NCBI GenBank assembly: GCA_041391505.1
Contig: JAWKNW010000041.1
Coordinates: forward strand, 1-32,049
Direction of reading: 5' to 3'
Length of the DNA stretch: 32,049 bases
Source of the DNA: Rhodothermales bacterium
Lineage (GTDB): Bacteria > Bacteroidota > Rhodothermia > Rhodothermales > JAHQVL01
A program made the translations under genes and the position numbers. The notes beneath the pieces were generated by a model. The model was not told where the DNA came from, searched no databases, and saw nothing but the letters and a program-made list of their open reading frames with translations. This document shows positions 14,397-23,276 of the stretch, piece by piece (the stretch's first letter is position 1; each line of letters starts with the position of its first letter).

Positions 14397-16724
14397 TTAC
14401 TTCATCAACAGCATGCGTCCGGTCTGGACGATCGGCCCGGAAGCCGAGGTTGCCGTGAGTCGGTACAGATACATCCCGGATGCCAGATGGGCGGCATCGA
14501 TCTGAATCTGATGGCTGGCGCCGGCATCGAAGGCCTCCGCCGGCAGCGCCATCACCTGGCGTCCGAGAAGATCGAACACCTGGACATCGACGCGAGCCGA
14601 CGCGCTCAGATCAAAAACGAGGTTCGTGGTCGGGTTAAAGGGATTGGGGTAGTTGCCATGGAGCGTAAAAGCGCTCGGCACGTCGCGTCCCTCCTCAATA
14701 GCCGTTCCAACCGTGACCGCGGCGCCGATCAGCCGGACCGTCGAAACCACCGCCACGCCGTTTTCCTGCGTCGCGCTGACCTCCACGAGCTGCCCGACTT
14801 CGAGCTGCGCGTCGGCCACGACCGCGTTGAAGCGGCCGAGAACGAGCGCCGTGGGGCTGACCTGGAAGGTGGCGCCGGCCATCGTGATCTGGGCGCCGTC
14901 CACCGCCGTCAAGGTGCCGGCCATCACGACCGTGCTCTTGATCTCGACGACGCTGGCGAGCGGCAGATCGCCATCCCGGCGCGTAGCGGTCGCCTTCACG
15001 CCCTGCCCCGCCTGGATGGCCGAGACATCGGTCGCGTTGTTGTCACGATCAAAGAACTGCGTATCCCCGTCCCAGGCCAGCTCGATGCCGATCACGGTGA
15101 CCGACGCATCGCCGACGGCCGTAACCGGACCGCGAACCACGACCCGATCGGGATCGCCGTTTTCTTTCTGTACATGCAACGCAACAATCAGACCACCCGG
15201 CTGCAGCGTCGCCTCGATTTCGGCGATGTCACCGGCCGAAAAGGCGCTGAGCGCGCTCGGTGCGCCGGCGTTGTCCACGAACACGGTCGAGGGCAGGATA
15301 TGGAACGACTGCCCGAGGATGACCATCACGCTGTCGCTGGCCGAATCCACCAGGCCGCGCACCTCCACTTCGTCCTCGATCCGATCCTCGATCTTGATAT
15401 CGGTGGCCAGGAGCCGGCCATCCGGCTGCACGTCCGCGCGGATCTCCACGACCAGGCCCACCACGAGATCGGCGAAGGCGATGGGAAGCCGGTCGTTGTC
15501 GAGGATCAGCGTGCGGTCGTTCGTCTCGAACGTCAGCCCGGCCACGACCAGCGAGGTGCCCTCGATCGCTTCTACCAGACCGGTCAGCTCCACTTCGTCC
15601 TCACCACGATCCTCGCGGTGGATACGGACGGCGCGGACCGAACCGTCGGCCTGGCGGAATCCTTTGATCTCGACCGTCTCGCCCACGACGAGGGACGCGA
15701 AAGAGGCAGGCTGATTGGCATGGTCGGTCACCACCGTCCGGTCATCCACGCTAAACAGCGTCCCGTTCACGGTGATGGACTGGCTGTCAATCGCTTCGAT
15801 GACGCCGGTCAGTTCGATTTCGTCTTCGCTCTGGAAATCGTCCTCGATCTTGACCCGCGTCGCGGTGAGGGGCGACGATCCGCTGCGGACACCGCGTACC
15901 TCGACGATCGCGCCGACGAACAGATCGAAAACGGAAATGGGAAGGTTATCGTCGTTCAGGATGTCGGTGGAACCCGACAGCATGAAGGTGACGCCGGCGA
16001 CGATGATGCTGTCGGCATCCACATAGTCCAGCACGCCCGTAAACTCGACTTCGGCGCCCTCGAAGCTGTCGTCGAGTTTGATGCGGGAAGCGAGCCAGCG
16101 GCCGGCCGGAGCCCGGTCGGCGCGAATCTCGACGAAATCGCCCACGACGAGCGACGAGAAATCGATGCGGTCGTTGCCCCGGTCGCGAACGTCGGTCTGG
16201 TCGTCCACAAGAAATGCGATGCCACCGACCGTGACCGTGCCGGCGTCGATCGCCTCGATGAAGGCCTTGAATTCGATCTCGTCATTCGAGTCGTCGCCGC
16301 CGCTGTTGCTGTCGCGGCCGACCGTCACGTCGATGCGGCGCTCGAAGTTGAACCCGAAGCGGTCGCCGAGCCGGAGGCGAATCTCCCAGTCGGATTCGGA
16401 CAGATCGGCGGAAGCGAGGGGCAGGGCGAGCGTGAAGCTGCCGTCGAGCTGATTGGTAAACTGCGCGAAGAGGTCGCCGCCGCCGTTATCCGGCTTGAGC
16501 CGCAGTTCGTTCTGGTCGAGGCTGGTATAGTCGATGTTCGGAAGGACGGCGCGGACGAAGAGGGTGTCCGCGCGGTCGAAGCTCTGGTCGTCGGTGAGAA
16601 AAGAGCGGGATTTGGATACGTGCAGCGCATTCTCCTGAGCCAGCGCCGGCATGGCGAAGGCGCCTATCAGGAAAATCAAACTCAGCAAGCGGCTGAGCGA
16701 TGAGGAAGTAGCGAGCGATTTCAT
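14397..16724 (-). CDS. T9SS-secreted protein with seven DUF5666-like beta repeats
   Basis: A 775-residue secreted protein. Residues 1-30 are a signal peptide ending MPALAQ. Residues 31-150 form a unique beta-rich head followed by an acidic linker. Seven repeats of about 70-75 residues follow (approximately 151-222, 225-300, 302-375, 377-449, 452-526, 527-596, 597-667). Each has the pattern V.G.v.aid...i.V.G..f......T.......f..l.vGd.VEi, resembling DUF5666. The last 85 residues (GNYPNPFNPTTNLVFDL to GRMLLMK) are a type A T9SS sorting domain, so the protein should be exported and surface-anchored or released. The ATG at 16724 starts the signal peptide directly. Binding or adhesion is possible but unproven. 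It has its own terminator. Confidence 0.9.
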   Translation of the reverse strand: MKSLATSSSLSRLLSLIFLIGAFAMPALAQENALHVSKSRSFLTDDQSFDRADTLFVRAVLPNIDYTSLDQNELRLKPDNGGGDLFAQFTNQLDGSFTLALPLASADLSESDWEIRLRLGDRFGFNFERRIDVTVGRDSNSGGDDSNDEIEFKAFIEAIDAGTVTVGGIAFLVDDQTDVRDRGNDRIDFSSLVVGDFVEIRADRAPAGRWLASRIKLDDSFEGAEVEFTGVLDYVDADSIIVAGVTFMLSGSTDILNDDNLPISVFDLFVGAIVEVRGVRSGSSPLTATRVKIEDDFQSEDEIELTGVIEAIDSQSITVNGTLFSVDDRTVVTDHANQPASFASLVVGETVEIKGFRQADGSVRAVRIHREDRGEDEVELTGLVEAIEGTSLVVAGLTFETNDRTLILDNDRLPIAFADLVVGLVVEIRADVQPDGRLLATDIKIEDRIEDEVEVRGLVDSASDSVMVILGQSFHILPSTVFVDNAGAPSALSAFSAGDIAEIEATLQPGGLIVALHVQKENGDPDRVVVRGPVTAVGDASVTVIGIELAWDGDTQFFDRDNNATDVSAIQAGQGVKATATRRDGDLPLASVVEIKSTVVMAGTLTAVDGAQITMAGATFQVSPTALVLGRFNAVVADAQLEVGQLVEVSATQENGVAVVSTVRLIGAAVTVGTAIEEGRDVPSAFTLHGNYPNPFNPTTNLVFDLSASARVDVQVFDLLGRQVMALPAEAFDAGASHQIQIDAAHLASGMYLYRLTATSASGPIVQTGRMLLMK
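14724..16274 (-). repeat. Coding region for seven DUF5666-like repeats
   Basis: Seven diverged tandem repeats of roughly 215-230 bp within the T9SS protein gene. Repeats 2-5 are closest to one another, sharing EVEL(T)G(V/L) openings and acidic IED linkers. Repeats 6 and 7 are the most diverged. This is protein-level duplication; DNA identity between units looks low. Confidence 0.75.
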
Positions 16725-17035
16725 GGTGGTAGTTCGTCTGGTTGGTTTCGTCCGTTGTAGTGCCTGCTTAGAGGTCAAAGCCGATGCCACCCGGACGACC
16801 GTGCCTCTAAAAGCCCCTGAAATCGCCAAAAAAGAGGTTTATTAACACGAAGCCACCCTGCATCCGCGCGTCGCTGTGCAAATCCTGAACGCCTGTCACC
16901 TCGTGCACAGGGGCGCGCCTACAGGGCTAGTACCATACAAAAGGGCCCGATGCCGAAGCATCGAGCCCTTTTCTCATGCAAGCCGGCGAACGCGTTGCGA
17001 CGCCGTTTGCAACCTATCGGAAAACCCCGGGGTGT
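16725..17035. other. 311-bp gap between the two T9SS genes
   Basis: The left half is the upstream region of the DUF5666-like gene and should hold its promoter, though no convincing promoter motif or Shine-Dalgarno is visible. It includes an AT-rich patch around 16827-16845. The right end holds the terminator of the CHRD gene (16939-16972). No other open reading frame with coding character was seen. Confidence 0.6.
16939..16972 (-). terminator. Intrinsic terminator after the CHRD T9SS gene
   Basis: AAAAGGGC (16939-16946) and CGATGC (16948-16953) pair with GCATCG (16958-16963) and GCCCTTTT (16965-16972), with one C-A mismatch and a CGAA loop. On the minus strand the stem ends in TTTTGTAT. It lies 63 bp past the stop of the CHRD gene. 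Confidence 0.85.
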
Positions 17036-20000
17036 TTATTTGATCAACACCATCCGCCCGCTCGAAATCTGCGTATCGGCGCCGACCGTGGCCTTCACCT
17101 GATAGAGGTACATGCCGGACGCCAGTTCCGAGGCATCGAGCACCATCGACTGGCCGGCGCCTGGCGCGAACGCCTGGGCCGGGACGTGCATGACTTCACG
17201 GCCGAGGATGTCGTGCACCGTCACTTCCACCGTGCCCTGCGCGGGCAGGTCGAAAACGATGCTCGTCGTCGGGTTGAACGGGTTCGGGAAGTTGCCGCGC
17301 AGCTGGAACGTTCCGGGCAGACCGTCCGGATCGTCGATGCTCGTCACTTCGCCGCGCGTGAGCGTCACCGTCGCGGCGGCGCCCGTTACCTTGAAGTTGC
17401 CGTCCGTGGCGATGGCCCGGTGATAGAGGGTGGCCGACTGATCCGGATCGACGCCGGCGTCGCGGAGCAGCGCGTTCACGTCACCGAAGTTCGACGCAAA
17501 CACCGGCGCATCCGTGCCCGCTTCGACGATCAGGTTCTCGAAGTTCTCGTCGGACGCGAGCTGCCAGGTATAGAATACCGGGTTGGCGTTGCGATCGCCC
17601 CCGTTCCAGGCGGGCTCGAACGGCGTCTCCGGAGCGCCCGCGATGACGACGGTGCTGCCGTCCGCCGGCGCCGTGATGGCCGGCGTATTCGGCGCCACGT
17701 TGCCGCTGGGCACGAGCTGACCGCGCAGCTCGCCGGCCGCATTCGTGCGGGTGTGGATGTTGGCGTAGTACATCGCATCGAGCAGACTCGCTTTCTGCTC
17801 GGCCGTGATCTTCAGCGTATTGTCTGCCGCGGGGAACGTACCGCTCAGGCTGTCATCCGCCAGCGCGGCAGTCAGGAAAAAGTCTACCCCGCCGTTTGCG
17901 TTCGCGGCCGCCAGATGCAGGTGCGCCCCGCCGGCGACGTCCGGGTTAAACGCGGAAGACAACTCCTTGAACGACCCCGATACCGTCAGCGACGTGTCGC
18001 CGAGGATCGCGAGGATCGCGCCGGAGGCGTTGCTCTCCGCCACCTGGGTCGATGCGCCGCCATGATGATGCGCGTGCGCCTTGCCGGCGGACGCGGACAC
18101 CTGGTTTGCGAAGGCGAGGTTGGCCTCGAACGGGCGCAGGCTGAACGGATGGATCTGGCCGCGCAGTTCGCCCGACGACAGGGTATCCGTGTGGATGTTG
18201 ACGTAGTTGCCCAGCCCGAGCAGCGAGGCGCGCTGTTCTTCGGTCAGATCGAACACGTTGTCCGCCGCCGTGAAGGTGCCGCTCTTGTCGTCGGCTCCGA
18301 CGGTCGTGTTCAGCCCGATGGCGATGCCTCCGTTCGCGCCGAGTCCGGCGCTGTGGATGTGCGCGCCGCCGGCGACGGCTTCGTTGTAGCCCGACGCCAG
18401 GCCGGCGAAGGCTCCCGTCACCGTCAGCTTCGTACCGCTGATCTCCAGCATCGTCGCCCCCGTCGCCTGCGAGGTATTCGGCGAGGTCTGCGCGCGGCCG
18501 GAAAGAATGGAGCGGAGCGGTACGGACGACGCCGGGATCATCTGACCCCGCAATTCGCCCGACCCCTGGTACAGCGTATGGATGTTGACATAATAGCCGC
18601 GGCCGAACAGTGCGTCGATCGACGCCTCGTCCGTCTCGAAGCCGTTCGAGGCCACCTCGAACATGCCGCTCAGCTCGTCCGACGCGCGGAGCGAGGTGAG
18701 CCCGAAGGAAATCCCGCCGTTCTGGCCGGCGAGGCCGCCGTGCAGGTGCGCGCCGCCGGCGACGTTCGGGTTGAACGCCCCGCGCAGCCCGCCGAACGTG
18801 CCGCTCACCCACAGCATGCCGTCTTTCAGCTCGGCGATGACGGATCCCTGGCCGTCGCTCGCGTTGGCCGGCATCGCGTTCGCGCCGCTCAGATCGGCGA
18901 TGAACACCGTGCTGCCGGCGTCGACCAGCTGACCGCGCAATTCGCCGCCGGGATGATCCACCGAGTGGATGTTCGCGTAGATGCCGCGCATGCGGATGGC
19001 GTCGGCGACGTCGGGATCGATCTCGAACGTATTGCTCGACGCTGCGAAGGTCACGCCGCGGTTATCGCCGCTCGCTTCCGGGACCAGGGCGACTTCCACG
19101 CTGCCGTTCATGCCCGCCATGCCGGCATGCAGATGCGCGCCGCCGGCGACATTCGGGTTGAAGTCGCTTTCCAGGCCAGACAGCGCGCCGCTCACCGTGA
19201 GCGTCGTGCCATCGAGTTCGGCGAGGAGCATCCCCTTGCCCAGCGACGTGTTCACAGGCACCTGTCCGCTGCCGGAAAGCACCGCCTTGAAGTGTTCGGC
19301 CGAGGCCGAGGCCATCTGGCCGCGTAGCTCGCCGCCGGCATGGTCGACCGAGTGAATGTTGACGTAGAGCTGGCGCGCTGCCAGGCTGGCCGCCTGTTCG
19401 GCCGTCAGTTCAAACGTGTTATCCGCCGCTTCGAAGGTGCCGCTCCGGTTGTCGCCTCCGAGCGTCGGCGTAAGGGCCACCGCTATGCCGCCGCCCTGGC
19501 CGGCGAGTCCGTTGTGGAGGTGGGCTCCGGTAACCGCGACCGGGTTGAGATCCGAGCCGAGTCCGCTGAACGAACCGGTGACCGTGAGGGTGGTCCCGTC
19601 CAGCAGGGCATCCACGATGCCCGTACCCTGGCTGAGGACCGTCGGGCTCTGGTTGCCGCCCGAAAGCACGGCCCGATACAGGGTCGCGTTGGGTTCGCCC
19701 GGCGTCGGCGTCGTTTCGCGCCAGTTGGCGACGGGATCCTCGCCAACGGGTACGAGGGAGAGGCTCTTGCCGCTCGCGGCCGCCGGCACGAAGGCGCCCG
19801 CCGTCCATTCACCCGCGCTCACGCCCACCGGTTCGCGAAAATGGCCGGCCGTACCCCACTGCATGTAGTCCAGCATGCTCGCGGCATTGCCGAAGTCGCT
19901 ATCCTGGTAAAAACCGATTTCACCGTTGCCGTCGGGGTTGCCGTCGTTACCCGAATCGTCCAGCCGGGGCCAGGCCACGACCAGGAAGCCACCCGGCTCG

Positions 20001-20248
20001 ATCGTCGTCGTGCCGGACAATACGGTCAACGACGAGATCGGGGGGTACACGGGAAAATTGCATAACACGTAGGTCGAAACGTTCTGCGCGGTAGAGCCGG
20101 CATTATACAGCTCCACCCAGCGACTCTGACCGTTGAAGTCGACATCGACGCCGACTTCGCTGATGACGACCTGCGCGCGTGCGGCCGGCGCAGACGCCAA
20201 CAGCAAAAACAGGATAAGCGATAGGCGTACCCGTAGCATCGTACTCAT
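17036..20248 (-). CDS. T9SS-secreted lamin-tail + five-CHRD-domain protein
   Basis: A 1070-residue secreted protein. Residues 1-25 are a signal peptide ending PAARAQ. Residues 26-165 match a lamin-tail (LTD) domain, with VVISEVGVDVDFNGQSRWVELYN. Five CHRD domains follow at about 190-312, 319-441, 447-570, 576-699 and 705-845. Each has a GAHLH or GAHIH core and ends NIH...GELRGQ. The fifth carries a histidine-rich insert, KAHAHHHGG, at 723-730. Next is a fibronectin-like stretch (about 851-965), then a type A T9SS sorting domain (GNFPNPFNPTTSIVFDL to GRMVLIK). The start at 20248 has a strong AGGAGG 6 nt upstream. It lies 213 bp downstream of the TonB receptor gene and may be a surface partner of it. 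Function is unknown. Confidence 0.9.
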   Translation of the reverse strand: MSTMLRVRLSLILFLLLASAPAARAQVVISEVGVDVDFNGQSRWVELYNAGSTAQNVSTYVLCNFPVYPPISSLTVLSGTTTIEPGGFLVVAWPRLDDSGNDGNPDGNGEIGFYQDSDFGNAASMLDYMQWGTAGHFREPVGVSAGEWTAGAFVPAAASGKSLSLVPVGEDPVANWRETTPTPGEPNATLYRAVLSGGNQSPTVLSQGTGIVDALLDGTTLTVTGSFSGLGSDLNPVAVTGAHLHNGLAGQGGGIAVALTPTLGGDNRSGTFEAADNTFELTAEQAASLAARQLYVNIHSVDHAGGELRGQMASASAEHFKAVLSGSGQVPVNTSLGKGMLLAELDGTTLTVSGALSGLESDFNPNVAGGAHLHAGMAGMNGSVEVALVPEASGDNRGVTFAASSNTFEIDPDVADAIRMRGIYANIHSVDHPGGELRGQLVDAGSTVFIADLSGANAMPANASDGQGSVIAELKDGMLWVSGTFGGLRGAFNPNVAGGAHLHGGLAGQNGGISFGLTSLRASDELSGMFEVASNGFETDEASIDALFGRGYYVNIHTLYQGSGELRGQMIPASSVPLRSILSGRAQTSPNTSQATGATMLEISGTKLTVTGAFAGLASGYNEAVAGGAHIHSAGLGANGGIAIGLNTTVGADDKSGTFTAADNVFDLTEEQRASLLGLGNYVNIHTDTLSSGELRGQIHPFSLRPFEANLAFANQVSASAGKAHAHHHGGASTQVAESNASGAILAILGDTSLTVSGSFKELSSAFNPDVAGGAHLHLAAANANGGVDFFLTAALADDSLSGTFPAADNTLKITAEQKASLLDAMYYANIHTRTNAAGELRGQLVPSGNVAPNTPAITAPADGSTVVIAGAPETPFEPAWNGGDRNANPVFYTWQLASDENFENLIVEAGTDAPVFASNFGDVNALLRDAGVDPDQSATLYHRAIATDGNFKVTGAAATVTLTRGEVTSIDDPDGLPGTFQLRGNFPNPFNPTTSIVFDLPAQGTVEVTVHDILGREVMHVPAQAFAPGAGQSMVLDASELASGMYLYQVKATVGADTQISSGRMVLIK
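17714..19681 (-). repeat. Coding region for five tandem CHRD repeats
   Basis: Five repeats of about 125-140 codons each. All keep the NPxVAGGAHLH-type segment (altered to VAVTGAHLH in the first and NEAVAGGAHIH in the fourth) and the NIH...GELRGQ closing motif. The fifth is longer because of the His-rich insert. Confidence 0.8.
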
Positions 20249-20461
20249 GGAATCCTCCTGATGATTGAAAGGTGTCGATCGACCGCCTGAATGGGAAATC
20301 GGTGATGGTCCCGCTATGCGGACCCCGATCGGAGATGGGCGGCGGCGTGGCATGTGACCTACGAACAGGATGTACCTGATCGGGCCGACATGACTACCAG
20401 GAGAGGGAAGTAAGAAGGCGGGCGGACAAGAGGAGGCGACGCAAACCGGCGACGGCGCGGC
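20249..20461. other. 213-bp gap between receptor and CHRD genes
   Basis: No clear intrinsic terminator is visible after the receptor stop. A short stem with one bulged base (GGTCCCGC / GCGGACC, near 20305-20322) lies midway. Read-through from the receptor into the CHRD gene therefore remains possible. No coding sequence was recognised. Confidence 0.4.
20256..20261 (-). promoter_or_regulatory. Strong Shine-Dalgarno of the CHRD gene
   Basis: On the minus strand AGGAGG precedes the ATG at 20248 with a short spacer (ATTCC and adjacent bases). It is the clearest ribosome binding site in the window and fixes the start of the CHRD protein, rejecting a 35-codon upstream extension. Confidence 0.75.
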
Positions 20462-23254
20462 TCACACATCCAGCCGAAGCGAAAAGACGAGCTGCCGGCC
20501 CGGCAAGACGCGGGGCACGCGCTCGTACTGATCGCCGGCATGCTGCAGGCTGTAGTCGTACACGTTGCGCCGATCGTACAGGTTGAGCACCATGGCGCGG
20601 AAGCGCACGCGGGTGGGGCCGACCTGCTGCTCGTAGGTCAGGCCGACATCGAGGGTGAGATAGGGCGTGACGGTTTCGCCGTCCGGGTCGTCCAGGTCGA
20701 AACCGCCGATGTCGGGCCGGGCGCCGCCGGTGAGAAAATCGTAGTACGTGCGGCGGAGCGCCCAGCGCCGGCCCCACGACCCCTGCCCCGTGGCAGTAGC
20801 GGAGAGGTAGGAAAGCAGCGGGAAACGCGCCTCGGCGACCATGCGATGCGGTTCGTTCCAGGGCACCTGCACATAAGCGCCGCCGAAACGGCCGGGGTAT
20901 TGACGGACGGCATAACTGTAGGAATACCCGAGCATCAGGCTCCCCCACGAGGATTCCCGCTGGATGCTGGCGCTGCCGCCATACGAGCGGCCCTTCATCG
21001 GGCTCACGAACGTCGACTGGTCCCCGATCGCCTCGACCTCCTGGCTCCCGTTGCGGCCCAGCTCGTCGACGATCCGCATGTAATCGATATCCACCAGGCG
21101 GGGCTGAAGCTTGAGGTAGGACTCCACCCGCAGGGTGAGGCCGTCCGCCGGCATGAGCAGCACATCGCCGGCCAGATGCACGACGCGCGGCGGCGCCATG
21201 GATTGGTCCGCCGGCAGCCAGAAGCGAATCGACGGCACGACGGCCGTGGCGCCCGTGCTCGTCAGCTCGAACTGGTTGGTGTACTGCCGATACAGCCCGG
21301 TCGAAAAACGCAGCGCATAGTCGCCGAGTGCGGTCCCCTGACGGTCGTACCGAAGCGCCATCCGCGGCTCGGCGTAGAGGGTCTGGCGGACGGGCAGGTA
21401 CGTGGCGCGGACGCCGGCCTCCAGCGTGGTGCGCAGGCCCACGGAGGCGGTCGTCTTGGCGAAACCCGTCACCTCCCAGCCGGCGCCGTTGTACCGGAAC
21501 GGGCGCAAGAACGCGTTGCGCAGCAGAAACCGGCTCTCGGTCCGCGACGCCTCAAGCCCGAGGTCGAGCTGCTGCGAGGGCGAAAAACTGTGCGTCACCT
21601 GCGCGATCGCCGCGTATTCCCGCACCCGGTTGCCCTCCGAGGAGCCCGGCGTCGTGCTGGCGATGAGCGCCCCGAGCGAATCGAGCCCCGCAAACTGACG
21701 GGTCAGGTCCTCGTTCGCCACCACCGGCGTATGCAGGGCCTGATAGCCGTATTGACTGTCATGCCAGCTGCCCCACGCCTGCAGCGACGCCACCGCGCGC
21801 GAACCGAGAATCCAGCTGTGGCGGACCTGGGCGACCCAGTTGGTCCAGTCGTAGTCGTCCAGGGTGTACATCAGCTCCTGTTCGCTCTGCCCGTTCACGT
21901 TGATCCCGCGCATCTCGGAGCGGATGCCGTTCGTGGCGCGGTACACCGACGCCTGGAGGGTGCGGAACGGGCTCAGGTGCACGCGGACGGCGGCGTGCGC
22001 ATCCGTAAAATCGACGACGGGATCGCTCCGAAACCACCGGAGCGACGAGGTATTCACCGTCTGCCCGATCCATCGGGAAGAGAGCAGCGGGTCGGGGCTG
22101 TGCCAGTTGGCGAGGAGCGTCCGCAGGCTCGGGTCCTGGTACACGTTCCAGGCGCTGGACCGAACGGTGGCCATGAAGCTGCCGCCCCGTTCGCCCGGCA
22201 GCCGGAATCGTCCCTTGACCTTGCCGTTGACGCTGAGCGGGTCGAGCGTCAGCGTGGCGCTCTGGGGCGTGGCCGACGCGACATCGTGATCGATCAGCAC
22301 GAGACCCGAGAGATGGCTTCCGTATTCCACGCCGAAGCCGGCCTTCTCCACGCGCAGCCGCTCGATGGCCAGCGGGCTGAAGGCGCTCAGATGCCGGCCC
22401 AGACTGACCGGGTCCCGCACCGGCACCCCGTCCAGCAGCGTGAGGTGCTCGCCGCTGGCGCCGCCCTGAATATGGATGTCGGCCAGCGGTTGTTGTACGG
22501 ACACACCCGTCACGAAGCCGGCGCCGCGGGCCACGTCCGGCGTGCCGAGCGCGCCGATGCGCGCCAGATCCGCCCCGAGACGCTCGCCCGACCCCAGCGC
22601 TTCCGACGGAAGGCGCTGCTCGATGCCGTTGACGACGATCGGGTCCATCGCGATTTCCTCGGGCGTCATCCGGATCTGCATCCGGTTCGAGAACCCGGGG
22701 CGCACGTAGATGCTGTCGATCTGCGTCTGGTACCCCACATACGTCACCACGATGCGGTGTTTGCCCGACACGAGCTGGGAAAAGCCGAACAGCCCGTCTT
22801 CGTTCGTCGTGGTGCCCGTCACCGCGTCGGCCAGCAGGACGTTCGCGAACGGCAACGGCCGGCCGGTCGTTTCGTCGATGATGCTGCCCGCGAGATTGCC
22901 TTTCACCGCCTCCTGCTGGCGGGCTTCGATGAGGACATAGGTGCCGGCGGACGACCGGACGTAGTCCACGCGGGTCGCGTTCAGCACGCAGCGCAGCAGC
23001 CCCTCGATATCCACCTCCCGCGCCGCGCAGAATACAGTCTCCCCGTCGATCAGGCTTTCGGAATACACGAGATCGATGTCCGTTCGCGCGGCCACCTCCT
23101 CCAGCGCATGGTGCAGGGGAACGCCCTGCAGCACGAGGGAATAACGCGCCGGCTCCGCTTGCTGGGCGACAAGCGGACGCGTTGCGGCGAACCCGGACAG
23201 GCCGAGCGCCACCAGGCAGCCTATAGCCAGGCGGATCGCGGATACCATGTGCAT
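20462..23254 (-). CDS. TonB-dependent receptor with STN and carboxypeptidase-regulatory-like domains
   Basis: A 930-residue outer-membrane transporter. After a signal peptide (residues 1 to about 28, ending PLVAQQ), residues 35-107 form an STN domain (YSLVLQGVPLHHALEEVAARTDIDLVYS), which contacts FecR-type anti-sigma factors. Residues 112-195 are a carboxypeptidase-regulatory-like beta-sandwich (GSIIDETTGRPLPFANVLL ... VGYQTQ). A plug domain follows, with IHIQGGASGEHLTLLDGVPV, then a beta-barrel ending QLVFSLRLDV. A start two codons later (23248) is possible. The gene begins 22 bp after the FecR stop, so the three genes form a sigma/FecR/receptor operon. No SusD-like partner is present. The ligand is unknown. 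Confidence 0.92.
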   Translation of the reverse strand: MHMVSAIRLAIGCLVALGLSGFAATRPLVAQQAEPARYSLVLQGVPLHHALEEVAARTDIDLVYSESLIDGETVFCAAREVDIEGLLRCVLNATRVDYVRSSAGTYVLIEARQQEAVKGNLAGSIIDETTGRPLPFANVLLADAVTGTTTNEDGLFGFSQLVSGKHRIVVTYVGYQTQIDSIYVRPGFSNRMQIRMTPEEIAMDPIVVNGIEQRLPSEALGSGERLGADLARIGALGTPDVARGAGFVTGVSVQQPLADIHIQGGASGEHLTLLDGVPVRDPVSLGRHLSAFSPLAIERLRVEKAGFGVEYGSHLSGLVLIDHDVASATPQSATLTLDPLSVNGKVKGRFRLPGERGGSFMATVRSSAWNVYQDPSLRTLLANWHSPDPLLSSRWIGQTVNTSSLRWFRSDPVVDFTDAHAAVRVHLSPFRTLQASVYRATNGIRSEMRGINVNGQSEQELMYTLDDYDWTNWVAQVRHSWILGSRAVASLQAWGSWHDSQYGYQALHTPVVANEDLTRQFAGLDSLGALIASTTPGSSEGNRVREYAAIAQVTHSFSPSQQLDLGLEASRTESRFLLRNAFLRPFRYNGAGWEVTGFAKTTASVGLRTTLEAGVRATYLPVRQTLYAEPRMALRYDRQGTALGDYALRFSTGLYRQYTNQFELTSTGATAVVPSIRFWLPADQSMAPPRVVHLAGDVLLMPADGLTLRVESYLKLQPRLVDIDYMRIVDELGRNGSQEVEAIGDQSTFVSPMKGRSYGGSASIQRESSWGSLMLGYSYSYAVRQYPGRFGGAYVQVPWNEPHRMVAEARFPLLSYLSATATGQGSWGRRWALRRTYYDFLTGGARPDIGGFDLDDPDGETVTPYLTLDVGLTYEQQVGPTRVRFRAMVLNLYDRRNVYDYSLQHAGDQYERVPRVLPGRQLVFSLRLDV

Positions 23255-23276
23255 TGTGGGCGGCGCGAACGAGGCC

